From Pseudeuparius sepicola (Eukaryota; Arthropoda; Insecta; Coleoptera; Anthribidae): a stretch of 64,000 nucleotides of DNA. The DNA lies in the NCBI GenBank assembly GCA_963920635.1, contig OY987301.1, positions 53,512,560 to 53,576,559 of the forward strand, read 5' to 3'. The translations under genes and the position numbers were made by a program. A model generated the notes under the pieces. That model was not told the DNA's origin. It was given only the letters and a program-made list of their open reading frames with translations, and searched no databases. This document shows positions 24,331 through 35,550 of the stretch, piece after piece (position 1 is the stretch's first letter; every line of letters begins with the position of its first letter).

Positions 24331-25490
24331 CAGGCACTTAGAAATTTTTTAGAAAAATTTTGAGGGCGGAATCGTGTTGTAGAACTCAATTTACGTCACA
24401 TAGGAATTTTCTTTTCGGAACATGTCAACATTTTTGAAAATTGAAAAAGTGCGCTGGCCAGGCACTTAGAAATTTTTTAGACAAATTTTTAGGCCGATAT
24501 TGTGTGTAGGACTCAATTTACGTCGCATAGTAATTTTTTTTTTCGGAGCATGTCAACGTTTTTGAAAATTAAAAAAGTGCGCTGGCATTAGAAATTTTTT
24601 AGAAAAATTTTGAGGGCGGAATCGTGTTTTAGAACTCAATTTACGTCGCATAGCAATTTTCTTTTCGGAGCATGTCAACATTTTTGAAAATTGAAAAAGT
24701 GCGCTGGCCAGGCACTTAGAAATTTATAGAAAAATTTGGAGGGCGGAATCGTGTTGCAGAACTCAAATTACGTCGCATAGGAATTTTTTATTCGGAGCTT
24801 GTCAACATTTTTGAAAATTGAAAAAGTGCGCTGGCTAGGCACTTAGAAATTTTATAAAAAAATTTGGAGGGCGGAATCGTGTTGTAGAACTCAATTTACG
24901 TCGCATAGGAATTTTCTTTTCGGAGCATGTCAACATTTTTGAAAATTAAAAAAGTGCGCTGGCATTAGAAATTTTTTAGAAAAATTTTGAGGGCGGAATC
25001 GTGTTGTAGAACTCAATTTAAGTCGCATAGAAATTTTCTTTTCGGAGCATGTCAACATTTTTGAAAATTGAAAAAGTGCGCTGGCCAGGCACTTAGAAAT
25101 TTTTTAGAAAAATTTGGAGGCCGATATTGTGTGTAGGACTCAATTTACGTCGCATAGTAATTTTTTTTTTCGGAGCATGTCAACGTTTTTGAAAATTAAA
25201 AAAGTGCGCTGGCATTAGAAATTTTTTAGAAAAATTTTGAGGGCGGAATCGTGTTTTAGAACTCAATTTACGTCGCATAGCAATTTTCTTTTCGGAGCAT
25301 GTCAACATTTTTGAAAATTGAAAAAGTGCGCTGGCCAGGCACTTAGAAATTTATAGAAAAATTTGGAGGGCGGAATCGTGTTGTAGAACTCAAATTACGT
25401 CGCATAGGAATTTTTTATTCGGAGCATGTCAACATTTTTGAAAATTGAAAAAGTGCGCTGGCTTAGGCACTTAGAAATTTTATAGAAAAA
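23780..25490 (+). repeat. A2-subfamily part of the 2,748-bp unit, first copy
   Basis: A2 monomers with AAGTCGCATAGG, GGAGGCCGATATTGTG, GGAGGGCGG, AAATTTATAG and the 122-bp GGCATTAG form. GGCATTAG is 6 nt shorter than GGCCAGGCACTTAG and removes the CTGGCCAG palindrome. Rare states such as GTCACATAGG, GACAAATTTTTAGG, GTTGCAGAACTC and CGGAGCTTGTC recur in the next copy (26.53-28.24 kb) at the same spacing. Confidence 0.87.
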
Positions 25491-26530
25491 TTTGGAGGCC
25501 GGAATCGTGTTGTACGGCGCACGCAATTTACGTCGGATAGGATTTTTTTCCGGAGCATAACAACATTTTTGAAAATCTAAAAATTGCGCTGGCAGGCACT
25601 TCGAAATTTTTTAGAAGAATTTAGAGGCGGGAATCGTGTTGTGGGACTCAATTTACGTCGGATAGGAATTTTTTTTTTCGGAGCATGTCCACATTTTTGA
25701 AAATTCAAAAAGTGCCCTTTCCAGGCACTTTGAGATTTTTTAGAAAAATTTGGATTTCGGAATCGTGTTGTAGGGCTCAATTTACGTCGCATAGGATTTT
25801 TGAAAATTCAAAAAGTGCTGTGGAGAGGCACTTGGAAATTTTTTAGAAAAAATTAGAGTCCGGAATCGTGTTGTAGGACTCAATTTACGTCGGATAGGAT
25901 TTTTCTTTTCGGAGCATGGCAACATTTTTGAAAATTTAAATAGTGCGCTGGCCGGGCTCTTAGAGATTTTTTAGGAAAATTTGTATTCCGGAATCGTGTT
26001 GTGGGACTCAATTTAGGTCGGATAGGTATTTTTTTTTCGGATCATGTCAATATTTTTGAAAATTCAAAAAGTACTCTGGCCAGGCATTATGAAATTTTTT
26101 AGAAAAATTTGGAGGCCGGAATCGTGTTGTACGGCGCACGCAATTTACGTCGGATAGGATTTTTTTTCCGGAGCATGACAACACATTTGAAAATCTAAAA
26201 AGTGCGCTGGCAGGCACTTCGAAATTTTTTAGAAGGATTTAGAGGCGGGAATCGTGTTGTGGGACTCAATTTACGTCGGATAGGAATTTTTTTTTTCGGA
26301 GCATGTCCACATTTTTGAAAATTCAAAAAGTGCCCTGGCCAGGCACTTTGAGATTTTTTAGAAAAATTTGGATTCCGGAATCGTGTTGTAGGGCTCAATT
26401 TACGTCGCATAGGAATTTTTTTCTCGGAGCATCTCAACAATTTTGAAAAGGCACTTAGAATTTTTTTAGAAAAATTTGTAGGCCGGAATCGTGTTGTAGG
26501 ACTCAATTTATGTCGTATAAACTTTCTTTT
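25490..26530 (+). repeat. B-subfamily block within the 2,748-bp unit
   Basis: B core with CGGCGCACGC monomers at about 25515 and 26133, GTGCCCTTTCCAGG and TGCTGTGGAGAGGC. It differs from the 22.6 kb copy by GGATTTCGG for GGATTCCGG, by GAGTCCGG for GAGGCCGG, and by a deletion at 25793-25803 that joins CGCATAGGATTTTT to GAAAATTCAAAAAG through a shared T-run. Confidence 0.87.
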
Positions 26531-28240
26531 TTCGGAGCATGTCAACATTTTTGAAAATTAAAAAGTGCGCTGGCCAGGCACTTAGAAATTTTTTAGAAAA
26601 ATTTTGAGGGCGGAATCGTGTTGTAGAACTCAATTTACGTCGAATAGGAATTTTTTTTTTGAGCATGTCTACATTTTTGAAAACGGAAAAAGTGCGCTGG
26701 TCATTCACTCAGAAATTTTTTAGAAAAATTTTGAGGGCGGAATCGTGTTGTAGAACTCAATTTAAGTCGCATAGGAATTTTCTTTTCGGAGCATGTCAAC
26801 ATTTTTGAAAATTGAGAAAGTGCGCTGGCCAGGCACTTAGGAATTTATAGAAAAATTTGGAGACCGATATCGTGTTGTAGGACTCAATTTACGTCGCATA
26901 GTAATTTTTTTTTTGGAGCATGTCAACGTTTTTGAAAATTAAAAAAGTGCGCTGGCATTAGAAATTTTTTAGAAAAATTTTGATGGCGGAATCGTGTTGT
27001 AGAACTCAATTTAAGTCGCATAGGAATTTTCTTTTCGGAGCATGTCAACATTTTTGAAAATTGAAAAAGTGCGCTGGCCAGGCACTTAGAAATTTTTTAG
27101 AAAAATTTTGAGGGCGGAATCGTGTTGTAGAACTCAATTTACGTCACATAGGAATTTTCTTTTCGGAACATGTCAACATTTTTGAAAATTGAAAAAGTGC
27201 GCTGGCCAGGCACTTAGAAATTTTTTAGACAAATTTTTAGGCCGATATTGTGTGTAGGACTCAATTTACGTCGCATAGTAATTTTTTTTTTCGGAGCATG
27301 TCAACGTTTTTGAAAATTAAAAAAGTGCGCTGGCATTAGAAATTTTTTAGAAAAATTTTGAGGGCGGAATCGTGTTTTAGAACTCAATTTACGTCGCATA
27401 GCAATTTTCTTTTCGGAGCATGTCAACATTTTTGAAAATTGAAAAAGTGCGCTGGCCAGGCACTTAGAAATTTATAGAAAAATTTGGAGGGCGGAATCGT
27501 GTTGCAGAACTCAAATTACGTCGCATAGGAATTTTTTATTCGGAGCTTGTCAACATTTTTGAAAATTGAAAAAGTGCGCTGGCTAGGCACTTAGAAATTT
27601 TATAAAAAAATTTGGAGGGCGGAATCGTGTTGTAGAACTCAATTTACGTCGCATAGGAATTTTCTTTTCGGAGCATGTCAACATTTTTGAAAATTAAAAA
27701 AGTGCGCTGGCATTAGAAATTTTTTAGAAAAATTTTGAGGGCGGAATCGTGTTGTAGAACTCAATTTAAGTCGCATAGAAATTTTCTTTTCGGAGCATGT
27801 CAACATTTTTGAAAATTGAAAAAGTGCGCTGGCCAGGCACTTAGAAATTTTTTAGAAAAATTTGGAGGCCGATATTGTGTGTAGGACTCAATTTACGTCG
27901 CATAGTAATTTTTTTTTTCGGAGCATGTCAACGTTTTTGAAAATTAAAAAAGTGCGCTGGCATTAGAAATTTTTTAGAAAAATTTTGAGGGCGGAATCGT
28001 GTTTTAGAACTCAATTTACGTCGCATAGCAATTTTCTTTTCGGAGCATGTCAACATTTTTGAAAATTGAAAAAGTGCGCTGGCCAGGCACTTAGAAATTT
28101 ATAGAAAAATTTGGAGGGCGGAATCGTGTTGTAGAACTCAAATTACGTCGCATAGGAATTTTTTATTCGGAGCATGTCAACATTTTTGAAAATTGAAAAA
28201 GTGCGCTGGCTTAGGCACTTAGAAATTTTATAGAAAAATT
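26530..28240 (+). repeat. A2-subfamily part of the 2,748-bp unit, second copy
   Basis: This matches 23.78-25.49 kb monomer for monomer, including the rare GTCACATAGG and CGGAGCTTGTC variants. It is followed by a third, partial B core from 28.24 kb that carries the same deletion scar (28541-28551) as the second. No gene or unique sequence. Confidence 0.87.
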
Positions 28241-28554
28241 TGGAGGCCGGAATCGTGTTGTACGGCGCACGCAATTTACGTCGGATAGGATTTTTTTCCG
28301 GAGCATAACAACATTTTTGAAAATCTAAAAATTGCGCTGGCAGGCACTTCGAAATTTTTTAGAAGAATTTAGAGGCGGGAATCGTGTTGTGGGACTCAAT
28401 TTACGTCGGATAGGAATTTTTTTTTTCGGAGCATGTCCACATTTTTGAAAATTCAAAAAGTGCCCTTTCCAGGCACTTTGAGATTTTTTAGAAAAATTTG
28501 GATTTCGGAATCGTGTTGTAGGGCTCAATTTACGTCGCATAGGATTTTTGAAAA

Positions 28555-31500
28555 TTCAAAAAGTGCTGTGGAGAGGCACTTGGAAATTTTTTAGAAAAAA
28601 TTAGAGTCCGGAATCGTGTTGTAGGACTCAATTTACGTCGGATAGGATTTTTCTTTTCGGAGCATGGCAACATTTTTGAAAATTTAAATAGTGCGCTGGC
28701 CGGGCTCTTAGAGATTTTTTAGGAAAATTTGTATTCCGGAATCGTGTTGTGGGACTCAATTTAGGTCGGATAGGTATTTTTTTTTCGGATCATGTCAATA
28801 TTTTTGAAAATTCAAAAAGTACTCTGGCCAGGCATTATGAAATTTTTTAGAAAAATTTGGAGGCCGGAATCGTGTTGTACGGCGCACGCAATTTACGTCG
28901 GATAGGATTTTTTTTCCGGAGCATGACAACACATTTGAAAATCTAAAAAGTGCGCTGGCAGGCACTTCGAAATTTTTTAGAAGGATTTAGAGGCGGGAAT
29001 CGTGTTGTGGGACTCAATTTACGTCGGATAGGAATTTTTTTTTCGGAGCATGTCCACATTTTTGAAAATTCAAAAAGTGCCCTGGCCAGGCACTTTGAGA
29101 TTTTTTAGAAAAATTTGGATTCCGGAATCGTGTTGTAGGGCTCAATTTACGTCGCATAGGAAATTTTTTCTCGGAGCATCTCAACAATTTTGAAAAGGCA
29201 CTTAGAATTTTTTTAGAAAAATTTGTAGGCCGGAATCGTGTTGTAGGACTCAATTTATGTCGGATAAACTTTTTTTTTTCGGAGCATGTCAACATTTTTG
29301 AAAATTCAAAAAGTGCGCTGGACAGGCACTTAGAAATTTTTTAGAAAAAATTAGAGGCCGGAATCGTGTGGTAGGGCTCAATTTTCGTCGGATAGGATTT
29401 TTTTTCGGAGCATGCCAACATTTTTGAAAATTTAAAAAGTACCCTGGCCGGGCACTTAGAGATTTTTTAAGAAAATTTGGATTCCGGAATCGTGTTGTAG
29501 GACTCAATTTAGGTCGGATAGGTATTTTTTTTTGGATCATGTCAATATTTTTGAATATTCAAAAAGTACTCTGGCCAGGCATTATGAAATTTTTTAGAAA
29601 AATTTGGAGGCCGGAATCGTGTTTTTTTTACCTCGGATAGGATTTTTTTTTCGGAGCATGGCAACATTTTTGAAAATTCAAAAAGTGCCCTGGCCAGGCA
29701 CTTAGAAATTTTTTAGAAAAATTTGGAGGCCGGAATAGTGTTGTAGGATTCAATTTACGTCGGATAGGAATTTTTTTTTTGGAGCATGTCAACATTTTTG
29801 AAAATTCAAAAAGTGCGCTGGACAGGCACTTAGAATTTTTTTAGAAAAATTTTGAGGCCATAATCGTGTTGTAGGACTCAATTTACGTCGGATAGGAATT
29901 TTCTTTTTTTAGCATGTCAACATTTTTGAAAATTGAAAAAGTGCGCTGGCCAGGCACTTAGAAATTTTTTAGAAAAAAATTGGGGGCGGAATCGTGTGGT
30001 AGAACTCAATTTAAGTCGCATAGGAATTTTCTTTTCGGAGCATGTCAACATTTTAGATTTTTTAGAAAAATTTGGATTCCGGAATCGTGTTGTAGGGCTC
30101 AATTTACGTCGCATAGGATTTTTTTTTTCGGAGCATCACAACAATTTTGAAAATTTAAAAAGTGCGCTGGCCAGGCGCTTAGAAATTTTTTAGAAAAATT
30201 TTAAGGCCGGAATCGTGTTGTACGGCTCAATTTACGTCGGATGGGAATTTTTTTTCGGAGCATGTCTACATTTTTGAAAATTCAAAAAGTGCTGTGGAGA
30301 GGCACTTGGAAATTTTTTAGAAAAAATTAGAGGCCGGAATCGTGTTGTAGGACTCAATTTACGTCGGATAGGATTTTTCTTTTCGGAGCATGGCAACATT
30401 TTTGAAAATTTAAATAGTGCGCTGGCCGGGCTCTTAGAGATTTTTTAGGAAAATTTGTATTCCGGAATCGTGTTGTGGGACTCAATTTAGGTCGGATAGG
30501 TATTTTTTTTTCGGATCATGTCAATATTTTTGAAAATTCAAAAAGTACTCTGGCCAGGCATTATGAAATTTTTTAGAAAAATTTGGAGGCCGGAATCGTG
30601 TTGTACGGCGCACGCAATTTACGTCGGATAGGATTTTTTTTCCGGAGCATGACAACACATTTGAAAATCTAAAAAGTGCGCTGGCAGGCACTTCGAAATT
30701 TTTTAGAAGGATTTAGAGGCGGGAATCGTGTTGTGGGACTCAATTTACGTCGGATAGGAATTTTTTTTTCGGAGCATGTCCACATTTTTGAAAATTCAAA
30801 AAGTGCCCTGGCCAGGCACTTTGAGATTTTTTAGAAAAATTTGGATTCCGGAATCGTGTTGTAGGGCTCAATTTACGTCGCATAGGAAATTTTTTCTCGG
30901 AGCATCTCAACAATTTTGAAAAGGCACTTAGAATTTTTTTAGAAAAATTTGTAGGCCGGAATCGTGTTGTAGGACTCAATTTATGTCGGATAAACTTTTT
31001 TTTTTTCGGAGCATGTCAACATTTTTGAAAATTCAAAAAGTGCGCTGGACAGGCACTTAGAAATTTTTTAGAAAAAATTAGAGGCCGGAATCGTGTGGTA
31101 GGGCTCAATTTTCGTCGGATAGGATTTTTTTTCGGAGCATGCCAACATTTTTGAAAATTTAAAAAGTACCCTGGCCGGGCACTTAGAGATTTTTTAAGAA
31201 AATTTGGATTCCGGAATCGTGTTGTAGGACTCAATTTAGGTCGGATAGGTATTTTTTTTTGGATCATGTCAATATTTTTGAATATTCAAAAAGTACTCTG
31301 GCCAGGCATTATGAAATTTTTTAGAAAAATTTGGAGGCCGGAATCGTGTTTTTTTTACCTCGGATAGGATTTTTTTTCGGAGCATGGCAACATTTTTGAA
31401 AATTCAAAAAGTGCCCTGGCCAGGCACTTAGAAATTTTTTAGAAAAATTTGGAGGCCGGAATAGTGTTGTAGGATTCAATTTACGTCGGATAGGAATTTT

Positions 31501-32380
31501 TTTTTTGGAGCATGTCAACATTTTTGAAAATTCAAAAAGTGCGCTGGACAGGCACTTAGAATTTTTTTAGAAAAATTTTGAGGCCATAATCGTGTTGTAG
31601 GACTCAATTTACGTCGGATAGGAATTTTCTTTTTTTAGCATGTCAACATTTTTGAAAATTGAAAAAGTGCGCTGGCCAGGCACTTAGAAATTTTTTAGAA
31701 AAAAATTGGGGGCGGAATCGTGTGGTAGAACTCAATTTAAGTCGCATAGGAATTTTCTTTTCGGAGCATGTCAACATTTTAGATTTTTTAGAAAAATTTG
31801 GATTCCGGAATCGTGTTGTAGGGCTCAATTTACGTCGCATAGGATTTTTTTTTTCGGAGCATCACAACAATTTTGAAAATTTAAAAAGTGCGCTGGCCAG
31901 GCGCTTAGAAATTTTTTAGAAAAATTTTAAGGCCGGAATCGTGTTGTACGGCTCAATTTACGTCGGATGGGAATTTTTTTTCGGAGCATGTCTACATTTT
32001 TGAAAATTCAAAAAGTGCTGTGGAGAGGCACTTGGAAATTTTTTAGAAAAAATTAGAGGCCGGAATCGTGTTGTAGGACTCAATTTACGTCGGATAGGAT
32101 TTTTCTTTTCGGAGCATGGCAACATTTTTGAAAATTTAAATAGTGCGCTGGCCGGGCTCTTAGAGATTTTTTAGGAAAATTTGGATTCCGGAATCGTGTT
32201 GTGGGACTCAATTTAGGTCGGATAGGTATTTTTTTTTCGGATCATGTCAATATTTTTGAAAATTCAAAAAGTACTCTGGCCAGGCATTATGAAATTTTTT
32301 AGAAAAATTTGGAGGCCGGAATCGTGTTGTACGGCGCACGCAATTTACGTCGGATAGGATTTTTTTTCCCGGAGCATGAC
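28555..32380 (+). repeat. 1,726-bp B-rich higher-order repeat, ~2.2 copies
   Basis: TGCTGTGGAGAGGC occurs at 28565, 30291 and 32017, and every tracked variant between them repeats at 1,726 bp. The unit is nearly all B, with a single A-like monomer (29.9-30.05 kb and 31.63-31.78 kb) whose head is fused to a B tail at 30051-30060 and 31777-31786. The unit also contains the GTGTTTTTTTTACCTCGG shortened monomer (29621 and 31348) and the fused TTTTGAAAAGGCACTTAG monomer (about 29190 and 30920). The third copy ends near 32370, where ACATTTTTG replaces ACACATTTG and A2 sequence begins. Confidence 0.9.
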
Positions 32381-32399
32381 AACATTTTTGAAAATCTAA

Positions 32400-33645
32400 A
32401 AAGTGCGCTGGCTAGGTACATAGAAATTTTTATAACAATTTTAAGGGCGGAATCGTGTGGTAGAACTCAATTTAAGTCGCATAGGAATTTTCTTTTCGGA
32501 GCATGTCAACATTTTTGAAAATTGAAAAAATGCACTGGCCAGGCACTCAGAATTTTTTTAGAAAAATTTTGAGGGCGGAATCATGTTGTAGAACTCAATT
32601 TACGTCGCATAGGAATTTTCTTTTCGGAGCATGTCAACATTTTTGAAAATTGAAAAAGTGCGCTGGCTGGGTACATAGAAATTTTTTAGAAAAATTTTGA
32701 GGTCGTCGGAATCGTGTTGTAGAACTAAATTTACGTCGCATAGGAATTTTCTTTTCGGAGCATGTCAACATTTTTGAAAATTGAAAAAGTGCACTGGCCA
32801 GGCACTTAGAAATTTTTTAGAAAAATTTTGAGGGCGGAATCGTTTTGTAGAACTCAATTTACGTCGCATAGAAATTTTCTTTTCGGAGCATGTCAATATT
32901 TTTGAAAATTGAAAAAGTGCGCTGGCCAGGCACTTAGAAATTTTTTAGAAAAATTTTGAGGGCGGAATCGTGTTGTAGAACTAAATTTACGTCGCATAGG
33001 AATTTTCTTTTCGGAACATGTCAACATTTTTGAAAATTGAAAAAGTGCGCTGGCCAGGCACTTAGAAATTTTTTAGACAAATTTTGAGGGCGGAATCGTG
33101 TTGTAGAACTCAATTTAAGTCGCATAGGAATTTTCTTTTCGGAGCATGTCAACATTTTTAAAATTGAGAAAGTGCGCTGGTCAGGCACTTAGAAATTTAT
33201 AGAAAAATTTGGAGGCCGATATCGTGTTGTAGGACTCAATTTACGTCGCATAGTAATTTTTTTTTGGAGCATGTCAACGTTTTTGAAAATTAAAAAAGTG
33301 CGCTGGCCAGGCACTTAGAAATTTTTTAGAAAAATTTTGAGGGCGGAATCGTGTTGTAGAACTCAATTTAAGTCGCATAGGAATTTTCTTTTCGGAGCAT
33401 GTCAACATATTTGAAAATTGAAAAAATGCGCTGGCCAGGCACTTAGAAATTTTTTAGAAAAATTTTGAGGGCGGAATCGTTTTGTAGAACTCAATTTACG
33501 TCGCATAGGAATTTTCTTTTCGGAGTATGTCAACATTTTTGAAAATTAAAAAAGTGCGCTGGCATTAAAAATTTTTTAGAAAAATTTTGAGGGCGGAATC
33601 GTGTTGTAGAACTCAATTTAAGTCGCATAGGAATTTTCTTTTCGG
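32400..33645 (+). repeat. A2-subfamily lead-in
   Basis: A2 monomers with GGTACATAG, ATAACAATTTTAAGG, AATGCACTGG, AGGTCGTCGG (a 3-bp GTC re-duplication at about 32701) and GGAGGCCGATATCG (33211). The same series follows B blocks at about 43.55, 51.43, 54.97 and 59.03 kb, so it is the standard right-hand flank of the B block. It precedes the 15-monomer higher-order repeat. Confidence 0.85.
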
Positions 33646-35550
33646 AGCATGTCAACATTTTTGAAAATTGAAAAAGTGCGCTGGCCAGGCACTTAGAAAT
33701 TTATAGAAAAATTTGGAGGGCGGAATCGTGTTGTAGAACTCAAATTACGTCGCATAGGAATTTTTTATTCGGAGCATGTCAACATTTTTGAAAATTGAAA
33801 AAGTGCGCTGGCTAGGCACTTAGAAATTTTATAAAAAAAATTGGAGGGCGGAATCGTGTTGTAGAACTCAATTTACGTCGCATAGGAATTTTCTTTTCGG
33901 AGCATGTCAACATTTTTGAAAATTGAAAAAGTGCGCTGGCCAGGCACTTAGAAATTTTTTAGAAAAATTTGGAGGCCGATATTGTGTGTAGGACTCAATT
34001 TACGTCGCATAGTAATTTTTTTTTTCGGAGCATGTCAACGTTTTTGAAAATTAAAAAAGTGCGCTGGCATTAGAAATTTTTTAGAAAAATTTTGAGGGCG
34101 GAATCGTGTTTTAGAACTCAATTTACGTCGCATAGCAATTTTCTTTTCGGAGCATGTCAACATTTTTGAAAATTGAAAAAGTGCGCTGGCCAGGCACTTA
34201 GAAATTTATAGAAAAATTTGGAGGGCGGAATCGTGTTGTAGAACTCAAATTACGTCGCATAGGAATTTTTTATTCGGAGCATGTCAACATTTTTGAAAAT
34301 TGAAAAAGTGCGCTGGCCAGGCACTTAGAAATTTATAGAAAAATTTGGAGGGCGGAATCGTGTTGTAGAACTCAAATTACGTCGCATAGGAATTTTTTAT
34401 TCGGAGCATGCCAACATTTTTGAAAATTGAAAAAGTGCGCTGGCTAGGCAGTTAGACATTTTATAAAAAAAATTGGAGGGCGGAATCGTGTTGTAGAACT
34501 CAATTTACGTCGCATAGGAATTTTCTTTTCGGAGCATGTCAACATTTTTGAAAATTGAAAAAGTGCGCTGGCCAGGCACTTAGAAATTTTTTAGAAAAAT
34601 TTGGAGGCCGATATTGTGTGTAGGACTCAATTTACGTCGCATAGTAATTTTTTTTTTCGGAGCATGTCAACGTTTTCGAAAATTAAAAAAGTGCGCTGGC
34701 ATTAGAAATTTTTTAGAAAAATTTTGAGGGCGGGATCGTGTTTTAGAACTCAATTTACGTCGCATAGCAATTTTCTTTTCGGAGCATGTCAACATTTTTG
34801 AAAATTGAGAAAGTGCGCTGGCCAGGCACTTAGAAATTTTTTAGAAAAATTTTGAGGGCGGAATCATGTTGTAGAACTCAATTTACGTCGCATAGGAATT
34901 TTCTTTTCGGAGCATGTCAACATTTTTGAAAATTGAAAAAGTGCGCTGGCTAGGTACATAGAAATTTTTTAGAAAAATTTTGAGGTCGGAATCGTGTTGT
35001 AGAACTAAATTTACGTCGCATAGGAATTTTCTTTTCGGAGCATGTCAACATTTTTGAAAATTGAAAAAGTGCACTGGCCAGGCACTTAGAAATTTTTTAG
35101 AAAAATTTTGAGGGCGGAATCGTTTTGTAGAACTCAATTTACGTCGCATAGAAATTTTCTTTTCGGAGCATGTCAATATTTTTGAAAATTGAAAAAGTGC
35201 GCTGGCCAGGCACTTAGAAATTTTTTAGAAAAATTTTGAGGGCGGAATCGTGTTGTAGAACTAAATTTACGTCGCATAGGAATTTTCTTTTCGGAACATG
35301 TCAACATTTTTGAAAATTGAAAAAGTGCGCTGGCCAGGCACTTAGAAATTTTTTAGACAAATTTTGAGGGCGGAATCGTGTTGTAGAACTCAATTTAAGT
35401 CGCATAGGAATTTTCTTTTCGGAGCATGTCAACATATTTGAAAATTGAAAAAATGCGCTGGCCAGGCACTTAGAAATTTTTTAGAAAAATTTTGAGGGCG
35501 GAATCGTGTTGTAGAACTCAATTTAAGTCGCATAGGAATTTTCTTTTCGG
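33646..35550 (+). repeat. 15-monomer, 1,905-bp higher-order repeat, copy 1
   Basis: First copy of the clearest higher-order repeat in the window. It is pure A2. Marker monomers are GCATGCCAAC with GGCAGTTAGACATTTTAT (at 34406), GGTACATAG, GTGCACTGG with ATCGTTTTGTAG (35071), CGGAACATGTC and ACATATTTG. A private CGTTTTCGAAAATT substitution near 34672 separates it from later copies. Confidence 0.93.

Larger units (their letters stand above)
23050..29270 (+). repeat. 2,748-bp composite higher-order repeat, ~2.3 copies
   Basis: Sequence is self-similar at a 2,748-bp offset: the GGAGGCCGATATTG monomer lies at 25116 and 27864, and the full B core at about 23447 recurs at 26195. Each unit holds one B block of about 1.0 kb and one A2 block of about 1.7 kb, so A and B are amplified together. 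The first unit still has about 151 bp upstream of the B core (22900-23050) that the later two lack; they share the deletion junction at 25793-25803 and 28541-28551. The run stops near 29270, where the neighbour changes from ATTAAAAAGTG to ATTCAAAAAGTGCGCTGGACAGG. Confidence 0.9.

Noticed and set aside
28240..29890. B block as an inserted mobile element
   Set aside because: B monomers align to A along their whole length with the same period and landmarks, and have no terminal inverted repeats or target-site duplication; they are a diverged subfamily.
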